Below are positions 5,669 to 6,665 of a stretch of 6,665 bases of DNA, in pieces. The translations under genes were made by a program, and so were the position numbers. Numbering within the stretch: position 1 is the stretch's first letter; each line of letters opens with the position of its first letter. Below the pieces are notes generated by a model. The model had not been told where the DNA came from and ran no database searches. It saw only the letters and a list, made by a program, of their open reading frames with translations. The DNA is from Deltaproteobacteria bacterium (lineage in GTDB: Bacteria > Desulfobacterota > Desulfobacteria > Desulfobacterales > Desulfatirhabdiaceae), in the NCBI GenBank assembly GCA_026388755.1, contig JAPLJE010000337.1, positions 1 through 6,665 on the forward strand, given 5' to 3'.

Positions 5669-5933
5669 ATGCGGGCATTATTTGATGACCCCAAAACCCT
5701 GAACACTATCCTTGACTTCCAAAGAGTATGTAGTTACAATGATTATAAAAAACAGCCATTCACCCCCATTGGAGAACCCGCCTGCAGATACATTGTGCAG
5801 ATCAACCGGCAGGAATTGCGGTGGATCAAATACGGACAATCTGTAAAAAGAGATTGAAAACAGAATTCATAATCTGTCAAAGGCAGACACCGCTCAATTA
5901 CGCAAACTCATCACCGGTATGTACGGAGAATAG
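5669..5933 (+). pseudogene. probable small gene of unknown function, frameshifted in an A-run
   Basis: A frame open from before ATG 5669 reads through PFTPIGEPACRYIVQINRQ and ELRWIKYGQSV before shifting into KRD and a TGA at 5855. At the five-A run 5845-5849 a second frame takes over, reading KEIENRIHNLSKADTAQLRK and then LITGMYGE before TAG at 5931. With four As the two join into an 87-residue protein with a good amphipathic C-terminal helix, and 264 bases is exactly 88 codons. The stop would then lie 15 bases before dusB, an operon-like spacing. The second segment has no start codon of its own, which favours a frameshift. The start is unresolved: no Shine-Dalgarno precedes 5669, and a promoter-like sequence lies inside the frame. 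I do not recognise the family. Confidence 0.42.
5712..5740 (+). promoter_or_regulatory. sigma70-like promoter upstream of dusB
   Basis: TTGACT at 5712-5717 and TACAAT at 5735-5740 are separated by 17 bases; each hexamer matches the sigma70 consensus at five of six positions. Transcription would start near 5747 and run toward dusB with a leader of about 200 bases. The site overlaps the proposed small frameshifted gene, so either that gene starts further downstream or the match is fortuitous. Confidence 0.5.
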
Positions 5934-5948
5934 CCCAAGGCGGGTTTC

Positions 5949-6665
5949 ATGAAAATTGGCAACGTCATACTCTCAAGCCCGACGGTGCTGGCGCCTCTGG
6001 CCGGCATCACTAATCTGCCGTTTCGGCTGATCGCCAAGGAAAACGGTTGCGGGCTGGTTTGCTCGGAGATGATCAGCTCAAACGGCCTGGTCTATCATTC
6101 CGGCAAAACCCACACCATGCTGGAAAGCGTTGCGGAAGAAAAGCCGCTTTCCGTCCAGATCTTCGGGTCCGATCCGTTTATGATGGCGGAGGCAGCGGCA
6201 ATGGTCGAGGCATCCGGTGCCGACATTCTGGATATCAACTTCGGGTGCTCTGTCAAAAAAGTGCTCAAGACCGGTTCCGGAGCGGCCCTGATGCGGGATG
6301 TTTTCAAGGCAGAGGCCATTCTCCGCGCGGTTCGAAGCGTCATCCGCATTCCGCTGACCATCAAGATCCGAACCGGATGGGATAAATCCGGCAAACAGGC
6401 TCTGGACCTTGCCAGAGTGGCCGAAGGCTCCGGCGTGGATGCCATTGCCGTCCACCCCCGAACCGCCCAGCAGATGTTTCAGGGAAATGCGGACTGGTCC
6501 GTCATTGCCGCGGTAAAGCAATCGGTATCCATACCGGTCATCGGAAACGGGGATATTGCCTCGCCTGAAGCCGCCTTCGACATGTTTGCGCAGACAGGAT
6601 GCGATGCGGTCATGGTGGGCAGATACGCCATGGGCAACCCCTGGATTTTTTCTCAGATCGATGCC
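5949..6665 (+). CDS. dusB: tRNA-dihydrouridine synthase, DusB/NifR3-like (3' end outside window)
   Basis: The frame is open from ATG 5949 to the right edge (239 codons, no stop), against about 320-350 residues for the family. The product is an FMN-dependent enzyme that reduces uridine to 5,6-dihydrouridine in tRNA using NADPH. It has the TIM-barrel start SPTVLAPLAGITNLPFR (10-26) and SEMISSNGL (39-47). VQIFGSDP lies at 69-76. The active-site segment is DILDINFGCSVKKVLKTGSG, with Cys100 the catalytic acid (NMGCP in many homologues, NFGCS here). The tRNA/FMN strands are IKIRTGW, then IAVHPRTAQQMFQGNADW, then PVIGNGDI with GCDAVMVGRYAMGNPWIF. The DusB subgroup is assigned from the KKV after the active-site Cys and the overall resemblance. 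The upstream site is weak (AAGGCGGG). The absent C-terminus would be the helical RNA-binding domain. Confidence 0.92.
   Translation, partial: MKIGNVILSSPTVLAPLAGITNLPFRLIAKENGCGLVCSEMISSNGLVYHSGKTHTMLESVAEEKPLSVQIFGSDPFMMAEAAAMVEASGADILDINFGCSVKKVLKTGSGAALMRDVFKAEAILRAVRSVIRIPLTIKIRTGWDKSGKQALDLARVAEGSGVDAIAVHPRTAQQMFQGNADWSVIAAVKQSVSIPVIGNGDIASPEAAFDMFAQTGCDAVMVGRYAMGNPWIFSQIDA

Noticed and set aside
6078..6521. 147-codon leftward open frame opposite dusB
   Set aside because: It is antisense to a clear DusB coding region with family motifs throughout, and has no plausible product of its own.
1..6665. CRISPR arrays, tRNA or rRNA genes, insertion sequences
   Set aside because: No regularly spaced repeats, cloverleaf-type sequences, rRNA signatures, transposase motifs or terminal inverted repeats were seen on either strand.

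Overview
The window reads as a bacterial chromosome of roughly even base composition. Gene content and protein style (a LemA / DUF350 / Tim44-like membrane cluster, a multi-PAS sensor, a DusB-type enzyme with an NFGC active site) suggest a Gram-negative, Desulfobacterota-like organism. That placement is an inference from protein style; there is no rRNA or other marker to confirm it.

Layout. Positions 1-55 may hold the last codons of a rightward gene. From 3936 down to 47 a leftward run of closely packed genes looks like one operon: lemA (3936-3379), a small two-helix DUF350 membrane protein (3363-3094), a long Hint/Tim44-like membrane protein (3051-815, reading frame broken at 1446), and an RluA-family pseudouridine synthase (805-47). 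Gaps are 15, 42 and 9 bases. Two have clear Shine-Dalgarno sites, and the rluA-family site overlaps the preceding stop codon. Positions 3974-4060 hold two tandem copies of a 43/44-base unit with a hairpin; one copy runs into the 3' end of the next gene. That gene (5534-4044, leftward) encodes a three-PAS sensor with a histidine-kinase-like H-box but no ATPase domain. Rightward from about 5669 there is a probable small frameshifted gene, a good sigma70-like promoter match, and a DusB-type tRNA dihydrouridine synthase that runs off the right edge.

The most interesting object is the 815-3051 gene. It encodes a signal peptide, then two complete tandem Hint (intein/hedgehog-type) domains placed inside a glycine-rich segment, a Ser/Gly/His linker, one membrane helix and two Tim44-like domains. 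Both Hint domains keep the N-terminal Cys, the TxxH motif and the terminal His-Asn, but both are followed by Lys rather than a Cys/Ser/Thr nucleophile. They therefore look like bacterial intein-like domains that could cleave, or splice out, and restore a plain glycine-rich linker. The second Tim44-like domain is separated from the rest by an exact 8-base tandem duplication (1439-1455). Removing one copy restores a single 742-codon frame, so this is one gene interrupted by a small duplication (mutation, switchable repeat, or sequence error) and not two genes.

A plausible reading is that LemA, the DUF350 protein and the Hint/Tim44 protein form an envelope-associated assembly whose central member may mature by autoproteolysis. 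This is inference from co-location and domain content; none of these partners has a firmly established biochemical role in this setting.
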